Positions 25,714-34,834 of a DNA stretch of 64,000 bases are shown here, in pieces. Origin of the DNA: Dethiosulfatarculus sandiegensis (GTDB taxonomy: Bacteria > Desulfobacterota > Desulfarculia > Desulfarculales > Desulfarculaceae); the NCBI RefSeq assembly GCF_000931935.2, contig NZ_AZAC01000083.1, forward strand, positions 36,788-100,787, read 5' to 3'. Within the stretch, counting starts at the first letter, position 1. Each line of letters opens with the position of its first letter. The notes below the pieces were generated by a model, which worked only from the letters and a program-made list of their open reading frames with translations, did no database searches and had not been told where the DNA came from. Made by a program: the position numbers and the translations under genes.

Positions 25714-27408
25714 CTAGAAACCCATGGCTTCCAAGAGGTTGTTGACCGAATCCTGATCCAGCTTGGAAGCTTCGTCGGCTTCGCCTTCGGCATCGCCCAC
25801 ACCCAGATTGGCCAGAGCCCTGTCCACTTCTTCCTGGGCCATTTTTTCGCTTTGATCGCTGGTGACCTTTTGATCTGTGGTTTTGGCCTTGATCTTGGAG
25901 CCAAAGCTGACCACCATGGCCAGGAGCTGGATCTGGAAATCGGTTAAGAGCCGCACTATGCGGTATATGGTCTGGCCCGAAAGATCCTGGAAGCTTAAAG
26001 CCTCGATTATGGAATTCACCGAGGTGAAGATTCCGTTCATGGTTTCATCAAGCCGGGAGCGCAACTCGGGTTCCACCACATTGGTGCCGCCGGGTCCCTG
26101 ACCCGGGCCGCAGGCAGCCTGTTCCAGCAGATCGTTTAAGTTTTCCGGCAATTGGGGTGGATTCAGTCCGTCCCCCAATTCCTTGATGCTTTGCCCCAGT
26201 TTGGCCAACCGTTCAAGCAACTCGGGCGGAGGCCCTTGGGGCTGGGCAGCCGGAGCGGGTTCCGGCTTGGCCTGGGGAGCCTCTGCCGGTGCTTCGGTGG
26301 GGATGGCCTCCAGAGGCAGAAACTGATCTAAGAAGATTTGATCCGCCGTGGATGCCATTTTTTTTAGCACTTGCTTGAAATTATTGACATTAGTGGCGCT
26401 GAAAAGGGCCTTGAGCACACCTTTCAGATCCAGGTTCAGGAAATTGTCTTCATCCGGCTCGGCTGTGACCAGCCCATTTAGAGCCTTTTCAACCGCCTTG
26501 GTGTCAAAGCCCTTGGCTGCCTGGTCCCACATGGCCTTGATGTGTTTTTTTACGGTTTCATTGGTGCAGAGCTCATATACGGTTTGAAAAACCAGATCCG
26601 GCGGGAATTGGTAATAAGGGCCCTGTGGAGCCGGGGGCTCGGGCGCGGGGGCGGGGGGCGCCTCGGTTGTTTCCACTTTGGCAAGTTCGTCCTTGATGGC
26701 CAGGGCCTCTCCTGCCAATGGCTCCCAGGCAGCGGAATCCAGGCCGGAAAGATATCCCGAGACGGTCTGCAGAATTTCGGCCAGCTCGGCTTTGGATTTT
26801 TCGGCCTCTTCGCCGCCGGTTGCCTGGCCTTCCGCCGGTGATTCGGCATCCGGGGCCTGGGTGTTCATCTGGTCCATGATGCTTTGGGCCTGGCCTATGG
26901 AGTTCTGGATCTCCTCACCCAGGTCCATGATTTTGAGCGTGGCCTTTTCGGTCATTTTGACCACATTCTCAAGCTGGTCCTTGGCGTCCTCCAGCTGGTC
27001 TCCGGCGCTGTCGAAATCAATGGCTTCGACTTTGTCCACCTCCACATCACGGATAGACATGCTTAGACGCCGGGCCAGACGGCCCACCTCGTCGTACATG
27101 TCCTGGCTGAGGTCCTTGTAGTAATCCTCGTCTCCCTCAACGCAACTGGCAGGCGGCGGGGGCGCCGAAGCAGAGGGGCCGGGCTCGGGAGCCGTGATAT
27201 CCACTTCATCCCAGTCATCGGAAACAGCCTCTGCCTTGGCCGGTTGAGGCTGGGGCGAGCCTGGCAGCGCCTTTGGCGTCTCTGCGGCAGGAAGGGCTGG
27301 CTGGCCACCACCGGCGACGAGCACTCTGTACACAGCCTCGGCCGTGCGAATGGTCAAGGACCCTCCGGTTATTTCCAGGGTTATCTCAGGTGGTGTCCTG
27401 TCACTCAT
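25714..27408 (-). CDS. cheZ: CheZ-like chemotaxis phosphatase with large central insertion
   Basis: 564 residues, more than twice the usual ~214. CheZ removes phosphate from CheY-P. The catalytic motif is SFQDLSGQTIYRIVRL, with Asp475 and Gln479 as the key pair, and the protein ends LDQDSVNNLLEAMGF, matching the C-terminal CheY-binding helix. The N-terminal helical part (YYKDLSQDMYDEVGRLARRL ... QNSIGQAQSIMDQM) lies at ~95-190. Between the two are ~280 residues of Pro/Ala/Glu-rich linkers and helical blocks (VFQTVYELCTNETVKKHIKAM, LKGVLKALFSATNVNNFKQVL) I cannot assign. Residues 35-90 are Pro/Ala-rich. GGAAAGG precedes the ATG, 24 bases after the queH stop. Other chemotaxis genes are not in the window. 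Confidence 0.85.
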   Translation of the reverse strand: MSDRTPPEITLEITGGSLTIRTAEAVYRVLVAGGGQPALPAAETPKALPGSPQPQPAKAEAVSDDWDEVDITAPEPGPSASAPPPPASCVEGDEDYYKDLSQDMYDEVGRLARRLSMSIRDVEVDKVEAIDFDSAGDQLEDAKDQLENVVKMTEKATLKIMDLGEEIQNSIGQAQSIMDQMNTQAPDAESPAEGQATGGEEAEKSKAELAEILQTVSGYLSGLDSAAWEPLAGEALAIKDELAKVETTEAPPAPAPEPPAPQGPYYQFPPDLVFQTVYELCTNETVKKHIKAMWDQAAKGFDTKAVEKALNGLVTAEPDEDNFLNLDLKGVLKALFSATNVNNFKQVLKKMASTADQIFLDQFLPLEAIPTEAPAEAPQAKPEPAPAAQPQGPPPELLERLAKLGQSIKELGDGLNPPQLPENLNDLLEQAACGPGQGPGGTNVVEPELRSRLDETMNGIFTSVNSIIEALSFQDLSGQTIYRIVRLLTDFQIQLLAMVVSFGSKIKAKTTDQKVTSDQSEKMAQEEVDRALANLGVGDAEGEADEASKLDQDSVNNLLEAMGF

Positions 27409-27431
27409 TTGAGTTGCCTTTCCATGGGAAA

Positions 27432-27986
27432 TTATTTACTTCTGCGGTTTTTTTGGGGGGCTCCCAGATAGCGGTCCCTTTCCGAAAAAATGCAGCCGCA
27501 GTATTGCTGCCTGTAGAGCCCAAGTTTAAGGGAAAGCTGTACACCCTCTTTCCACATGGGGCGAAAATCGTGATACCAGAATTCAGCCCCCCGCTTGCGC
27601 CCGGCGTCTTGACCGCTTTGCTTCAGCAATTGGTGTTTCTGCATGGTCGAGTAGAGCAGCGTGGTGGTAAAGGCGTCAAATCCGCCCTTGGCAGCCACGC
27701 TGGCGGCCCGGTCCAGACGTCCCAGAAAACAGAGTCTGCATCGCATTTCTTCGCGAAAAGCCACGTTTCTGAGCCAGGATTCCGGATCGTATTCATCATG
27801 CACAATCAACTTAAGCCCGGCGTTGTCGGCCCATTGCCTAACCGTATCCAGGCGTTTTTGATTTTCAGTATAGGGATGGATATTGGGATTGTAAAAATAG
27901 CCCATCACATCGTGACCTTGGGATCTCAGGTATTTTACCGGCATCAAGGCACAGGGGGCGCAACAGATATGAATGAGAATTCTCAT
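27432..27986 (-). CDS. queH: Epoxyqueuosine reductase QueH (DUF208)
   Basis: 184 residues. QueH performs the last step of queuosine synthesis in tRNA, reducing epoxyqueuosine. The family cysteines are all present: HICCAPC (Cys9, Cys10, Cys12), MRCRLC (Cys83, Cys86) and QYCGC (Cys162, Cys164), which hold an iron-sulfur cluster and a nearby metal. AAGGGA is correctly placed before the ATG. Probably cotranscribed with the cheZ-like gene downstream. Confidence 0.93.
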   Translation of the reverse strand: MRILIHICCAPCALMPVKYLRSQGHDVMGYFYNPNIHPYTENQKRLDTVRQWADNAGLKLIVHDEYDPESWLRNVAFREEMRCRLCFLGRLDRAASVAAKGGFDAFTTTLLYSTMQKHQLLKQSGQDAGRKRGAEFWYHDFRPMWKEGVQLSLKLGLYRQQYCGCIFSERDRYLGAPQKNRRSK

Positions 27987-28240
27987 GGGTTATCCCTTGG
28001 TTCCATTAATGTCATTTTACGCAGCAACTATGCTTTATGCCAGCTCTTTTCAGCAATATGCCCTTGAGAACACAGTCGGCGGGCATTGCCTTTTTAAAAA
28101 TTTTCCTTTGGCCCGAAGTTTTTCACAGCTAAAAAGCTGAAAAAATCGGGCTGTCATGAGTTGCGGCATTATGGAAAAGTAATTCTAAAATAAGATTTTT
28201 TTGGGAGGTTTCTGTCACTAAACCGCGCAAAATCAAAGGG

Positions 28241-28879
28241 CTATAGCTTTTTTCGGGTTTCATTTTTGTCGGCCCTTATGAGTTCATAGGTCAAAATACC
28301 GCTTAAGGCGGCCAGGCACTCCAGGTCCAGGAAGTTCGGCGCGGTGAGGTCATAGAAAACCTTGCACTCCGCTCCGAAGTCTTCATCCGCATCATAAAAA
28401 GTCAGCATCATGGGTAGCTTGGGCAGGGCCTGAAATTGAAAGGCAGCGTCGGCCCTCACCTCCGGGGGAGCGGCCTCGGCGTGGAGTTTTTCAGCGGCCT
28501 GGAAAAGGGCGTTCAGTCTGCCAGAAAAATGGGCGGCCAAGGGCGTTTCCACCAATTGAGCCAGGCTGCGGGCAAAATCCTGGCCGCCGGGCAGTTCCCT
28601 GTAAGGCACAAAACGCCGGGCCACTTCGCCCCTGCCTGAGATAAGCACCAGGTGAACCAGGACAATGCGGTGGTTTATCGGCGGTGTGCCCGTGTCAGGG
28701 CCGGTTATTTGGTCTTTACCCACCAGATATTCATGACCCAGAAGCGGTATTAAAAGCCCTTGTTCCGTTTGCACAAGACCCAGGTTTTGGGCAGCCCGGC
28801 TGAAGTCGGCCTTGGCCAAATCCTGGGAAAGCTCCTGAAACACCTTTTCATAGACCTGCGGTTTTTCCGAGTCAAACAT
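28241..28879 (-). CDS. DUF3786-domain protein
   Basis: 212 residues. The pattern (YEKVFQELSQDLAKADF near the start, RRFVPYRELPGGQDF in the middle, then FYDADEDFGAECKVFYDLTAPNFLDLECLAAL) fits DUF3786, known mainly from anaerobic Clostridia and sulfate reducers. Function unknown; cytoplasmic by lack of a signal. AAAAGGGGGATTAG gives a strong ribosome site. It lies downstream of lipA but behind a terminator, so it is probably transcribed alone. Confidence 0.75.
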   Translation of the reverse strand: MFDSEKPQVYEKVFQELSQDLAKADFSRAAQNLGLVQTEQGLLIPLLGHEYLVGKDQITGPDTGTPPINHRIVLVHLVLISGRGEVARRFVPYRELPGGQDFARSLAQLVETPLAAHFSGRLNALFQAAEKLHAEAAPPEVRADAAFQFQALPKLPMMLTFYDADEDFGAECKVFYDLTAPNFLDLECLAALSGILTYELIRADKNETRKKL

Positions 28880-29002
28880 CTAATCCCCCTTTTGGCGCGG
28901 GCGTGTTCACATGGTAGCCAAGTTTTTTGCATACCTGATGTTGAATTCTGAACCAGGCATAATATTAATCGGTTTTAATGGCAATGTGTTTTATAAAACA
29001 AC

Positions 29003-29041
29003 AAAACCCCTTTGCCTTTGTAAAACAGGTAAAGGGGTTTT
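29003..29041 (-). terminator. Terminator of the gcv-lipA transcript
   Basis: Eleven-base arms AAAACCCCTTT/AAAGGGGTTTT, with a few further inner pairs, 23 bases after the lipA stop; on the minus strand it runs into a T-rich GTTTTGTTGTTTTA. Confidence 0.85.
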
Positions 29042-29063
29042 TAAAAACCATGAAAAGGCGGGG

Positions 29064-29942
29064 TTACTGTTTCCGGGCGGCAAGGGCCTTTTGGTGCATG
29101 GTTTCCGCCTTGTAGGAGCTTCTTACCAAGGGCGCGCTGGCAACGGCGGCAAAACCCATCTCAAGCCCCTTGGCCTCATAGGCGCTGAATTCTTCGGGCG
29201 TGGGATAGCTTATAACCGGGTGGTGGCGCTTGGAAGGAGCCAGGTACTGGCCAATGGTCAAAAGATCCACCCCGGCCTTGCGCAGATCAGCCATAACCTC
29301 AAGCACTTCGGCCTCTTCCTCGCCCAGGCCCAGCATGATGCCGGATTTGGTGATCATCTCGGGCCGCAGCTTGCCGACCCTGTCCAAAAGCTCCACAGAG
29401 CGTTCATAATTGGCCTGGGGCCTCACCTTGGAGTAGAGCCTGGGCACAGTCTCCACATTGTGGTTCAGCACCTCTGGTTCGCTGGCCAGTACGGTTCCCA
29501 GGGATTTCTGGTTTCCTCCCAGGTCCGAGATAAGCACCTCCACCCCCAGGCCGGGTTTCACCTTATGCACCAGTTCAATGGTTTCGGCTATGTGGGCGGC
29601 CCCATGATCCGGCAGATCATCCCTGGTCACCATGGTGATCACACAGAAATTCAGCTTCATGTCTTCCACGGCCTGGGCCGTATGCTCAGGTTCGGCGGGG
29701 TCCACCGGGTGGGGTTTATGCTTGTCCACTGCGCAGAAGGTGCACCCCCTGGTGCAGTTGGGGCCCAAAAGCAGAAAAGTGGCCGTGCCCCTGCCAAAAC
29801 ATTCCATGCGGTTGGGGCAGATGGCCTCTTCACAGACTGTATGCAGGCCTTTTCTTTCCAAGGTTTTTTCCACAGCGGCCAGTTGACCGGCGGAACAGAT
29901 TCTGGTTCTCAGCCATGGGGGCTTGCGTAAGGGGGTGGACAT
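29064..29942 (-). CDS. lipA: Lipoyl synthase
   Basis: 292 residues, radical-SAM enzyme inserting two sulfurs into octanoyl groups, here surely to mature GcvH. The auxiliary cluster is CEEAICPNRMEC (Cys37, Cys42, Cys48), the radical-SAM cluster CTRGCTFC (Cys63, Cys67, Cys70). GGAGAGAAG precedes the chosen ATG of MSTPLRK; an ATG ten codons earlier is less likely. Last gene after gcvT-gcvH-gcvPA-gcvPB-lpdA on the same strand. Confidence 0.95.
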   Translation of the reverse strand: MSTPLRKPPWLRTRICSAGQLAAVEKTLERKGLHTVCEEAICPNRMECFGRGTATFLLLGPNCTRGCTFCAVDKHKPHPVDPAEPEHTAQAVEDMKLNFCVITMVTRDDLPDHGAAHIAETIELVHKVKPGLGVEVLISDLGGNQKSLGTVLASEPEVLNHNVETVPRLYSKVRPQANYERSVELLDRVGKLRPEMITKSGIMLGLGEEEAEVLEVMADLRKAGVDLLTIGQYLAPSKRHHPVISYPTPEEFSAYEAKGLEMGFAAVASAPLVRSSYKAETMHQKALAARKQ

Positions 29943-29973
29943 CTTCTCTCCAAAGGCCCTTTTAAAGGGCAAG

Positions 29974-29996
29974 CGCCGGGGGAGAAGCCCCCGGCT
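29974..29996 (-). repeat. Hairpin between lpdA and lipA
   Basis: GCCGGGGG/CCCCCGGC around AGAAG. It lies in the 74-base gap; it may weaken read-through or stabilise the transcript end. Confidence 0.6.
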
Positions 29997-30016
29997 TGGT
30001 TTACCGGGAAAATCGG

Positions 30017-31402
30017 TTAGCCGTGGATGGGAAGGCCCAGGCCTTCCTCAGCCGCCTCGGCTATAAGTTCCGGATAAGTTGGGTGGGCGTGGACTGTCTC
30101 GGCCAACTGGCTTAAGGTAAGCCCCTGGTTTACGGCCAGAGCCGCCTCGGCCACCAGAGCCGACGCCTCGGGCGAGAGGATATGGACTCCCACCACAACC
30201 TGATCTTCTGCCCGGCAGATAATCTTCACCAGGCCGTCCAGTTTGCCTTCGGCCGTGGCCCTGCCGAGGCCCCTGGTCAAAAAGCGGCCTATGGTGAGAT
30301 CGCCGTATTTTTCCGCGGCCTGTTTTTCGGTGAGGCCCACCCAGGCCAGCTCCGGGTCAACAAACACCGCCTTGGGTACGTTTGATTCGTTGACGATCGC
30401 CTTGTCATTGCCCAGGGCGTGGCCCACGGCCGTAAGCCCCATGTGGGCGGCCATGTGGGCCAGGGGTAGGCGTCCGGTGACATCGCCTATGGCATAGACC
30501 GTATCCAGGTTGGTTCGGCAGTGCTCATCAACGGTGATAAAGCCGCGTTTATCCACGGCCACCCCCGCTTCCTCCAGGCCCAGGTCCCGGCTGGCGGGGA
30601 TCTGCCCCACAGCCACCAGCATGAGGTCGGCGGATACTTCCTTGCCCGAGGCCAGCTTGGCCACCACACCGTCTGAAGTCACTTCGGCGCTTTCAACCGA
30701 ATCGCCAAAGTGCATTTTGTATTTGCGTTTTTTAAAACCGCGCACCAGGGTTTTTTCGATCTCAGGATCGAGCATGCCCTGTATGGGGGATTTTAAAAGC
30801 TCAACCAGGGTGACCTTGACTCCAAGGCCGCTCAAGAACTGGGCCATCTCCAGGCCGATCACGCCTGCTCCCACCACCAAGATGCTCTGGGGAATTTCCG
30901 TGATGTCCAAAAGCGGGCGCACACCCATGATGTGTTTATTATCAAAGGGAAGTCCGGGTAACTCCCTGACTCCGGCCCCTGTGGCCAGGATCACAAAGCG
31001 GGCGTCTATTTCCTGCTCGCCGTCTGTATTTTGCACCGTGACCTTATCCGGGCCGCTTAAGCGCCCGAGGCCCTGGTATATATCTATCTTGCGTTTTTCC
31101 ATGAGCTTTTGCACGCCGGTGCGCAGTTGCTCGACCACCTTGTCTTTTCGGGCCACCATGGCTTTAAGGTCGGCCTTGATCCCGCTCACTTCAATGCCGT
31201 AAAAAGAGGCTTTGTTTATTTCTTCAAACAGTTTGCTGGATTTGAGCAGGGCCTTGGTGGGTATGCAGCCCCAGTTGAGGCAGGTTCCTCCCAGGTTTTC
31301 CTTTTCCACCAGGGCAACTTTGGCATCCAGTGAGGCGGCTCTTAAAGCGGCGGTGTAGCCTCCCGGCCCACCACCGAGAATTATGAAGTCATATTGAGGC
31401 AT
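30017..31402 (-). CDS. lpdA: Dihydrolipoyl dehydrogenase
   Basis: 461 residues. FAD flavoprotein that reoxidises dihydrolipoyl-GcvH with NAD+ (the L protein). FAD-binding GGGPGGYTAAL at the start, redox disulfide GGTCLNWGCIPTK (Cys41, Cys46), NAD-binding VVGAGVIGLEMAQ, and the C-terminal interface active site HAHPTYPE with the catalytic His-Glu. AGGAGAATAACC lies before the ATG. Placed after gcvPB but beyond a long hairpin, so it may have its own expression level. Confidence 0.96.
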   Translation of the reverse strand: MPQYDFIILGGGPGGYTAALRAASLDAKVALVEKENLGGTCLNWGCIPTKALLKSSKLFEEINKASFYGIEVSGIKADLKAMVARKDKVVEQLRTGVQKLMEKRKIDIYQGLGRLSGPDKVTVQNTDGEQEIDARFVILATGAGVRELPGLPFDNKHIMGVRPLLDITEIPQSILVVGAGVIGLEMAQFLSGLGVKVTLVELLKSPIQGMLDPEIEKTLVRGFKKRKYKMHFGDSVESAEVTSDGVVAKLASGKEVSADLMLVAVGQIPASRDLGLEEAGVAVDKRGFITVDEHCRTNLDTVYAIGDVTGRLPLAHMAAHMGLTAVGHALGNDKAIVNESNVPKAVFVDPELAWVGLTEKQAAEKYGDLTIGRFLTRGLGRATAEGKLDGLVKIICRAEDQVVVGVHILSPEASALVAEAALAVNQGLTLSQLAETVHAHPTYPELIAEAAEEGLGLPIHG

Positions 31403-31566
31403 TTGGTTATTCTCCTAAAGGCTTCACGGCCTTGATCACAAAACCAGCCCAAGGCATTTTTTCAAGCCTTGAAAAACCTGGTGGTTTATTAGCCCTTTAC
31501 TTTTATATGTGCTCACGGCTGATTGAGCAATGCAAAGAGGCCGGATTTTATATGAGGGATGCGGTA

Positions 31567-31603
31567 AATATCCCCTGGCCCGCCCGGCGGGCCAGGGGAT
31601 ATT
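31567..31603 (-). repeat. Long perfect hairpin between gcvPB and lpdA
   Basis: Eighteen-base perfect arms (left begins AATATCCCCTGGCCCGCC) around a single central base. Found 39 bases after the gcvPB stop and ~165 bases before lpdA. No T-tract on the minus strand, so more likely a transcript-stabilising or partial-termination element. Confidence 0.8.
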
Positions 31604-31641
31604 GGTTTTCAAACAACCTTATTCAGGTAAGTTGGCCGAAG

Positions 31642-33105
31642 TTATTCCGGCAGGACCACGTTGGGTTTTCTGGCGGCTCCCACTTCGTCCAAGCGGCCCA
31701 CAGGTGTGGTTACCGGCGCATTGTGCAGGGACTCGGGATCATTTTTGGCTGCTTCGGCTATTTTGGTCATGGCCTCCACAAAGGCGTCCAAGTTCTCCAG
31801 AGGCTCGGTCTCGGTGGGCTCTATCATCAGGGCTTCTTTGATCACCAGCGGGAAGTAGACCGTTGGCGGATGGAAGCCCGCGTCGATAAGTCCCTTGGCC
31901 ACATCCAGGGTGGAAACTCCGTATTCCTCGACCTTGTCCGAGGAGGAAAGCACCACCTCGTGCTTGCAGATCTTGTTAAAGGGAATATCCCAGTTTTCGG
32001 CCAGCTTGACCCTGAGGTAGTTGGTGTTCAGAACCGCGTGCTCAGAAGCCTTTTTCAGGCCTTCACCGCCCAGGGCCAGCATGTAGGCATAGGCCTTCAG
32101 GGTGACGCCGAAGTTTCCGTAGAAAGGCGCAATGTAGCCGATTGATTTGGGCTGGTCATAGTCCAGGAAAAGGGTTCCGTCCTGGCGCTGTTTGATCCTG
32201 GAGACCGGCAGGAATTCTTCCAGCTTTTCCACCACGCCCACCGGGCCTGAACCCGGACCGCCGCCGCCATGGGGGGTGCCCATGGTCTTGTGCAGGTTTA
32301 AGTGCACAATATCAAAGCCCAGGTCCGCAGGCTTGGCATAACCCATGATGGCGTTCAAGTTGGCTCCGTCGTAATAGAGCAGGGCGTCCTTGGCATGGGC
32401 CAGGTCTGCGATTTCCTTGATATAGGGGTTAAAGAGGCCCACTGTGTTGGGGTTGGTCATCATAACCCCGGCCACATCGTCTGTGAGGTACTCCTTAAAG
32501 GTATCGGGCTTCATGACGCCTTCGTCGGAAGAGGGCACGGTCACCACCTCAAAACCGGCCAGGGCGGCGGAGGCGGGGTTGGTTCCGTGGGCCGAGTCGG
32601 GCACCAAGATGATGGATTTTTTGTTGCCCTTGTCCCGGTGATAGGCGGCGATCAGCATTATGCCGGTCAGCTCGCCGTGGGCGCCTGCCATGGGCTGCAT
32701 GGTAAAGGCGTCCATGCCGGTGACTTCCTTTAAAAGGACCTCGGTCTCATAGAGCACGCCCAGGGCGCCCTGGGCCAGAAGGCCGCCCCTTCTGAGCTGG
32801 GGCAGAAGCGGGTGCAGACCGGCCATGCCGGGCAGGCGGGCCAGGTCTTCGGTGAACTTGGGGTTGTACTTCATGGTGCAGGAGCCCAGGGGGTACATGC
32901 CCTTGTCCACGGAGAAGTTCTTGGTGGAGAGGTTGGTGAAGTGCCTAACCACGTCCAGTTCGGAAACCTCGGGCAGTTCGGCCGGTTTGGATCTGGAGTA
33001 TTCCGCGCCCAGTTCTGTGGCCTCGTAGAATTCCTGGGGAATATCCCGGGTGGGCAGATCCACGCCCCTTCTGCCGGGCTTGCTTTTTTCAAATATGGTG
33101 CTCAT
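31642..33105 (-). CDS. gcvPB: Glycine dehydrogenase (decarboxylating), subunit 2
   Basis: 487 residues. PLP half of the split P protein; with GcvPA it decarboxylates glycine and loads the methylamine on lipoyl-GcvH. The PLP lysine is in HLNLHKTMGTPHGGGGPG. PLGSCTMKYNPK and MQPMAGAHGELTG are conserved family segments. Starts four bases inside the end of gcvPA (ATGA). Confidence 0.97.
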   Translation of the reverse strand: MSTIFEKSKPGRRGVDLPTRDIPQEFYEATELGAEYSRSKPAELPEVSELDVVRHFTNLSTKNFSVDKGMYPLGSCTMKYNPKFTEDLARLPGMAGLHPLLPQLRRGGLLAQGALGVLYETEVLLKEVTGMDAFTMQPMAGAHGELTGIMLIAAYHRDKGNKKSIILVPDSAHGTNPASAALAGFEVVTVPSSDEGVMKPDTFKEYLTDDVAGVMMTNPNTVGLFNPYIKEIADLAHAKDALLYYDGANLNAIMGYAKPADLGFDIVHLNLHKTMGTPHGGGGPGSGPVGVVEKLEEFLPVSRIKQRQDGTLFLDYDQPKSIGYIAPFYGNFGVTLKAYAYMLALGGEGLKKASEHAVLNTNYLRVKLAENWDIPFNKICKHEVVLSSSDKVEEYGVSTLDVAKGLIDAGFHPPTVYFPLVIKEALMIEPTETEPLENLDAFVEAMTKIAEAAKNDPESLHNAPVTTPVGRLDEVGAARKPNVVLPE

Positions 33106-34421
33106 AACACGGCCTCCAGTCCCTCGGCCAGATAGCCGATTTCTTCCTTGGTGCGTTTTTCGGTTACCGCCACCAGGAGATTGTTGGGCTGGTCGGGATA
33201 ATAACGGCCCAGGGGGAAGCCCGGGGCAATGCCCTTGTCGATCATCATGCTCACTGCCTTGCGGGCGTCGATCGGCAGTTTGATCCTGAACTCGTTGAAG
33301 AAGGGACCATCGTCCACATTCTCCACACTTTCAATGGCCAGAAGGCGCTTTTTGGCGTAGGCCGCCTTGGCCATATTCATCCTGGCCAGGTCAACCATGC
33401 CCTGTTTGCCCATGAGGCTCATGAAGACGAGCGCGCCGACAGCGCACAAAGACTGATTGGAGCAGATGTTGCTGGAGGCCTTTTCACGGCGGATATGCTG
33501 TTCTCTGGTCTGCAGGGTGAGGCAGTAGCCCACCTTGCCGTCATGGTCCACCGTGCGGCCCGCGATGCGGCCCGGCAAAGAGCGCATTAGTTTTTTGGTG
33601 GTGGCCATGTAACCCAGGTAGGGGCCGCCAAATGACAGGGGAAGTCCCAATACCTGGCCTTCGCCCACCGCTATGTCCGCGCCCATCTCGCCCGGAGTTT
33701 TGGTAACGGCCAGGGCAAGGGGGTTGGTGTTCATGATGACCATGGCTTTTTGGGCCTTGGCCTGGGCGGCGTGTTCGCTCAAGTCGTGAATGCGGCCGAA
33801 GAAGTCCGGGTTCTGCAGAATCACTGCGGCGGTCTTGTCATCCAGCGCCTTTTGCAGATCTTCGGTTTTGGTGAGGTCCGCCTCGACCAGATCAAGGTGT
33901 AGGTTGGCGGTGTAGGAGCGCAGCATCACCCGATAGATGGGGTTCAAGGAGGTGCAGATCAAAAGTTTGGTCTTTTTGGTCTTGCGCACCGCCATCATGG
34001 CGGCCTCGAACATGGCCGTGCCGCCGTCATACATGGAGGCGTTTGATACGTCCATGCCGGTGAGCCGGGCAATGGCGGTCTGGTATTCGTAGATGGCCTG
34101 CAGGGTGCCCTGGGAGACTTCCGCCTGATAAGGGGTGTAGGCGGTGTAGAACTCGCCCCTTCTCAAGATGGCGTCCACGGCGGCCGGGGAATAGTGGTCG
34201 TAAAATCCCGCGCCCAAAAAGCAGGTGAGGTCATGGGCGTTTAGATCGGCCATCGCCTCCAGGCGCCTTCTAACCTCAAACTCGCTCAGAGGCTGGGGCA
34301 AATTCCAGCTCTTGGGCCTGAGTTCGGGCGGAATATCCTGGAAGAGCTCCTCTGTGGAACCGACCCCGATAGCCTCAAGCATCCGGGCCCGTTCCTCCTC
34401 AGTGTGGGGAACAAAATCCAT
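33102..34421 (-). CDS. gcvPA: Glycine dehydrogenase (decarboxylating), subunit 1
   Basis: 439 residues, the N-terminal half-protein of the split glycine decarboxylase that pairs with GcvPB. Family segments FLGAGFYDHYSPAAVDAIL, YTPYQAEVSQGTLQAIYEYQTAI and DVSNASMYDGGTAMFEA are present. The split form is usual in anaerobes and Gram-positives rather than in Enterobacteria. GGCAGGAGAATAAAC is an ideal ribosome site; only two bases separate it from the gcvH stop. Confidence 0.97.
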   Translation of the reverse strand: MDFVPHTEEERARMLEAIGVGSTEELFQDIPPELRPKSWNLPQPLSEFEVRRRLEAMADLNAHDLTCFLGAGFYDHYSPAAVDAILRRGEFYTAYTPYQAEVSQGTLQAIYEYQTAIARLTGMDVSNASMYDGGTAMFEAAMMAVRKTKKTKLLICTSLNPIYRVMLRSYTANLHLDLVEADLTKTEDLQKALDDKTAAVILQNPDFFGRIHDLSEHAAQAKAQKAMVIMNTNPLALAVTKTPGEMGADIAVGEGQVLGLPLSFGGPYLGYMATTKKLMRSLPGRIAGRTVDHDGKVGYCLTLQTREQHIRREKASSNICSNQSLCAVGALVFMSLMGKQGMVDLARMNMAKAAYAKKRLLAIESVENVDDGPFFNEFRIKLPIDARKAVSMMIDKGIAPGFPLGRYYPDQPNNLLVAVTEKRTKEEIGYLAEGLEAVL

Positions 34422-34423
34422 GT

Positions 34424-34816
34424 TTATTCTCCTGCCACAAATTCCTTGTAGGCTTTGGCGTCCATGAGTTCATCCAAGCCGGAAGCGTCAAAGTCCTTGA
34501 GCTTCACCAGCCAACCCGCGCCGTAGCAGTCGGAGTTGACCAGTTCGGGCTCATCTTCCAGGGCCTCGTTCACCTCGGCCACCACGCCTTTCAAGGGGGA
34601 GTAAACATCGGCGGCAACCTTCACCGACTCTACCACGCACAGCTCGCCCATCTGTTTCACTTCCTGGTCCTCTTCGGGCAACTCCACAAAAGTGACATCG
34701 CCAAGCTGTTCTTGGGCATAATCGGTAAGCCCCACCACAGCCAAGTCGCCGTCAACCTTGACCCACTCGTGTTCCTTGGAATATTTCAGTTCGTCCAACA
34801 CTTTATGCTCGGCCAT
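34424..34816 (-). CDS. gcvH: Glycine cleavage system H protein
   Basis: 130 residues. Lipoyl carrier that shuttles the aminomethyl group between P, T and L proteins. Lys66 in VVESVKVAADVYSP is the lipoylation site. KYSKEHEWVKVDGD and the acidic surface DVTFVELPEED are typical. AAGGAGG precedes the ATG. Confidence 0.97.
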   Translation of the reverse strand: MAEHKVLDELKYSKEHEWVKVDGDLAVVGLTDYAQEQLGDVTFVELPEEDQEVKQMGELCVVESVKVAADVYSPLKGVVAEVNEALEDEPELVNSDCYGAGWLVKLKDFDASGLDELMDAKAYKEFVAGE

Positions 34817-34834
34817 TTTTTCCTCCTTGAGACG

